Position numbers and translations under genes: made by a program | The notes under the pieces: generated by a model | The model's input: only the letters and a program-made list of their open reading frames with translations | What the model was told of the DNA's origin: nothing | Databases searched by the model: none | Source: Ferruginibacter sp. | GTDB lineage: Bacteria; Bacteroidota; Bacteroidia; Chitinophagales; Chitinophagaceae | DNA length: 6,576 bases | NCBI GenBank assembly: GCA_030831725.1 | Contig: JAURKN010000200.1 | Location: forward strand, 1 to 6,576 | Direction: 5' to 3' | Part shown: piece by piece, positions 6,466 through 6,576 of the stretch | Numbering within the stretch: the first letter of the stretch is position 1 | How the letters are laid out: each line of letters opens with the position of its first letter

Positions 6466-6496
6466 TGATAGCCGTTGTTGGTGTATCACGAACAAC
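6455..6496 (+). repeat. RAYT-associated composite repeat, unit 3 (half-site plus palindrome), downstream
   Basis: The half-site TTGTTGGTG (6456-6464) overlaps the last codons and the TGA of the transposase gene. Nineteen bases later a second TTGTTGGTG (6475-6483) forms the left arm of a hairpin: GTTGTTGGTG (6474-6483) pairs with CACGAACAAC (6487-6496) around TAT, with a single G-G mismatch. Order, orientation and spacing match the two upstream units. Confidence 0.75.
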
Positions 6497-6500
6497 AAAC

Positions 6501-6561
6501 TGGTGTATACACTTTTGCGGTTGCTGATGTTTGTGTAACATCAAACCTTCAAACCTTCACC
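6501..6561 (+). repeat. Further palindromes and a short tandem repeat at the right edge
   Basis: The perfect 10-base palindrome GTGTATACAC (6503-6512) sits in a TGGTGTATAC context like the repeat core. Next is a hairpin in which GGTT (6519-6522) and TGATGTT (6525-6531) pair with AACATCA (6537-6543) and AACC (6544-6547), with GC bulged and TGTGT as loop. It runs into a tandem duplication of TCAAACCT (6541-6548, 6549-6556). No gene is visible from 6466 to the end. This may be the far edge of the transposase-linked element. Confidence 0.5.
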
Positions 6562-6576
6562 GACTTACTTCCGGCA

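Noticed and set aside
6474..6496. Terminator for the transposase gene
   Set aside because: The hairpin is not followed by a T run, and its sequence matches the upstream repeat units, so it was called as a repeat.

Overview
The window looks like chromosomal DNA of a member of the Bacteroidota, plausibly of the Chitinophagia/Saprospiria kind. The evidence is two exact copies of the Bacteroidota -7 promoter box (TACCTTTG) just upstream of genes, genes without clear Shine-Dalgarno sequences, a lipoprotein built from carboxypeptidase-regulatory-like beta domains, and a truncated first gene resembling anonymous proteins common in that phylum. No RNA gene, phage gene, CRISPR array or defence gene was found.

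Layout. Bases 1-1108 hold the 3' part of an unrecognised, probably exported protein gene. It is followed after 3 bases by a GNAT acetyltransferase of the spermidine/thialysine acetyltransferase (SSAT/SAT2) type. Bases 1125-3017 form a single-gene unit: promoter box, a 601-residue multidomain lipoprotein gene, and an intrinsic terminator. Bases 3085-5683 hold two isocitrate dehydrogenase genes that converge on a 40-base palindrome acting as a bidirectional terminator. The + strand gene encodes the bacterial (E. coli/B. subtilis Icd-like) type and the - strand gene the eukaryote-like (IDH1/IDH2-like) type. Bases 5684-6576 hold a small HUH transposase of the REP-associated tyrosine transposase (RAYT) group, bracketed by palindromic repeats.

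How the genes work together. Both dehydrogenases oxidise isocitrate to 2-oxoglutarate. The eukaryote-like enzyme keeps every substrate residue checked and the NADP-binding Arg-His pair. The bacterial-type enzyme keeps all catalytic residues but has lost most residues that hold the NADP 2'-phosphate in E. coli Icd (R292, Y345, Y391 and R395 are Ala, Phe, Ile and Asn here; only K344 remains). A split of labour by cofactor between the neighbours is therefore a real possibility.

The second main point is the repeat architecture around the RAYT gene. A composite unit, a half-site ending in TTGGTG followed 19-24 bases later by a palindrome with a TTGTTGGTGT arm, appears twice upstream and once downstream, always in the same orientation. 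The downstream half-site overlaps the transposase stop codon, and the upstream units sit in the 5' region of the divergent isocitrate dehydrogenase gene. I see no wholly new multi-gene system; the RAYT/repeat element and the cofactor pocket are the parts worth following up.
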